Assembly (NCBI GenBank): GCA_029882675.1
Contig: JAOUKJ010000309.1
Location: forward strand, 1-5,487
Length of the DNA: 5,487 bases
Direction: 5' to 3'
Source: Cyclobacteriaceae bacterium
Lineage (GTDB): Bacteria; Bacteroidota; Bacteroidia; Cytophagales; Cyclobacteriaceae
The translations under genes were made by a program, and so were the position numbers. Of this stretch, positions 5,076 through 5,487 are shown piece after piece (the stretch's first letter is position 1; the number at the start of each line of letters is the position of its first letter). The notes beneath the pieces were generated by a model. The model did no database searches. It was not told the origin of the DNA and worked only from the letters and a program-made list of their open reading frames with translations.

Positions 5076-5104
5076 AATTATTCACATAAAAATAATACTA
5101 CACG

Positions 5105-5487
5105 ATGGCATTTGATATTGGCATGATCAAAGGGGCATATGCCCATATGGAAGAGCGTATTAATGAAGCCCGTAAAGTGGTTGGCAAACCCTTGACACTG
5201 GCAGAAAAAATACTATATTCCCACCTTCATAATGAGCAATCCCTTGAAAATTTTGACCGGGGAAAATCATATGTAAACTTTTCACCAGACCGTGTTGCCA
5301 TGCAGGATGCTACTGCTCAAATGGCGCTGTTACAGTTTATGCAGGCTGGGAAAAAACGTACGGCAGTACCTTCTACCGTACATTGCGACCATTTGATTCA
5401 GGCCAAAATTGGCGCCACAGAAGACCTTAAAAACTCCATAAACGCCAGTGGTGAAGTTTTTAACTTTCTGGAGTCAGTAAGTAACAA
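5105..5487 (+). CDS. acn: Aconitate hydratase, mitochondrial type, N-terminal 127 codons (partial)
   Basis: Interconverts citrate and isocitrate through cis-aconitate in the TCA cycle, using a [4Fe-4S] cluster in the cytoplasm. The gene is cut by the right edge after 127 full codons plus two bases. The visible part has KPLTLAEKILYSHL (28-41), RGKSYVNFSPDRVAMQDATAQ (52-72) and VPSTVHCDHLI (88-98), which match the start of mitochondrial aconitase as I remember it. Q72 and the D95/H96 pair correspond to known substrate-binding residues of that enzyme. The cluster cysteines lie further along and are not visible. The start is the first in-frame ATG, 36 nt after a TACCTTTG box. The resemblance to the mitochondrial form rather than to E. 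coli AcnA or AcnB makes a full-length protein near 750 aa likely. A MarR-type regulator lies directly upstream on the same strand, and an inverted repeat covers the promoter. Confidence 0.95.
   Translation, partial: MAFDIGMIKGAYAHMEERINEARKVVGKPLTLAEKILYSHLHNEQSLENFDRGKSYVNFSPDRVAMQDATAQMALLQFMQAGKKRTAVPSTVHCDHLIQAKIGATEDLKNSINASGEVFNFLESVSN

Noticed and set aside
1..5487. Mobile element, CRISPR array, tRNA/rRNA, defence or toxin-antitoxin system
   Set aside because: No transposase or integrase motifs, no spaced repeats, no cloverleaf-like segment, and no paired small genes were seen; the content is ordinary metabolism and one regulator.

Overview
The window looks like chromosomal DNA from a member of the Bacteroidota. 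Four genes are preceded by the -7 promoter box of that phylum, TAnnTTTG (three are exactly TACCTTTG), with very short leaders and no strong Shine-Dalgarno sequences. The proteins also look typical of the phylum: a lipoprotein with an acidic stretch after its lipid-attachment cysteine, a GTP cyclohydrolase I with the N-terminal extension I remember from Bacteroidota, and a mitochondrial-type aconitase. Intergenic DNA is AT-rich. I saw no transposase, phage gene, CRISPR array, tRNA or rRNA.

Left part, all on the minus strand. The window opens inside thymidylate synthase (thyA, first 25 codons, with its promoter). Next come a 285-aa uncharacterised lipoprotein and a 538-nt stretch with no confident gene (one doubtful 62-codon ORF and a compact pair of overlapping inverted repeats). 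A two-gene unit follows: an iron-sulfur APS reductase (cysH) and, 8 nt downstream, an NAD-dependent sugar epimerase/dehydratase-like SDR protein. The cysH start should be the ATG at 3338. The longer reading from a TTG at 3356 begins inside the promoter box.

Right part, all on the plus strand. Divergent from cysH is an overlapping pair: a 6-pyruvoyltetrahydropterin synthase family protein (queD-like) and GTP cyclohydrolase I (folE), the first two steps of pterin or queuosine-type synthesis from GTP. The synthase carries the zinc/cysteine signature spacing of the animal biopterin enzymes, so the pathway product is an open question. A MarR-type regulator follows, and then the first 127 codons of aconitase. 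A perfect 8-8-8 inverted repeat surrounds the aconitase -7 box and is a candidate operator.

Overall this is mostly housekeeping metabolism: nucleotide/C1 metabolism, sulfate assimilation, pterins and the TCA cycle. I did not find a clear new multi-gene system. The observations most worth following up are the operator-like palindrome at acn, the biopterin-like PTPS paired with folE, the cysH-epimerase unit, and the duplicated cysteine motif in the lipoprotein.
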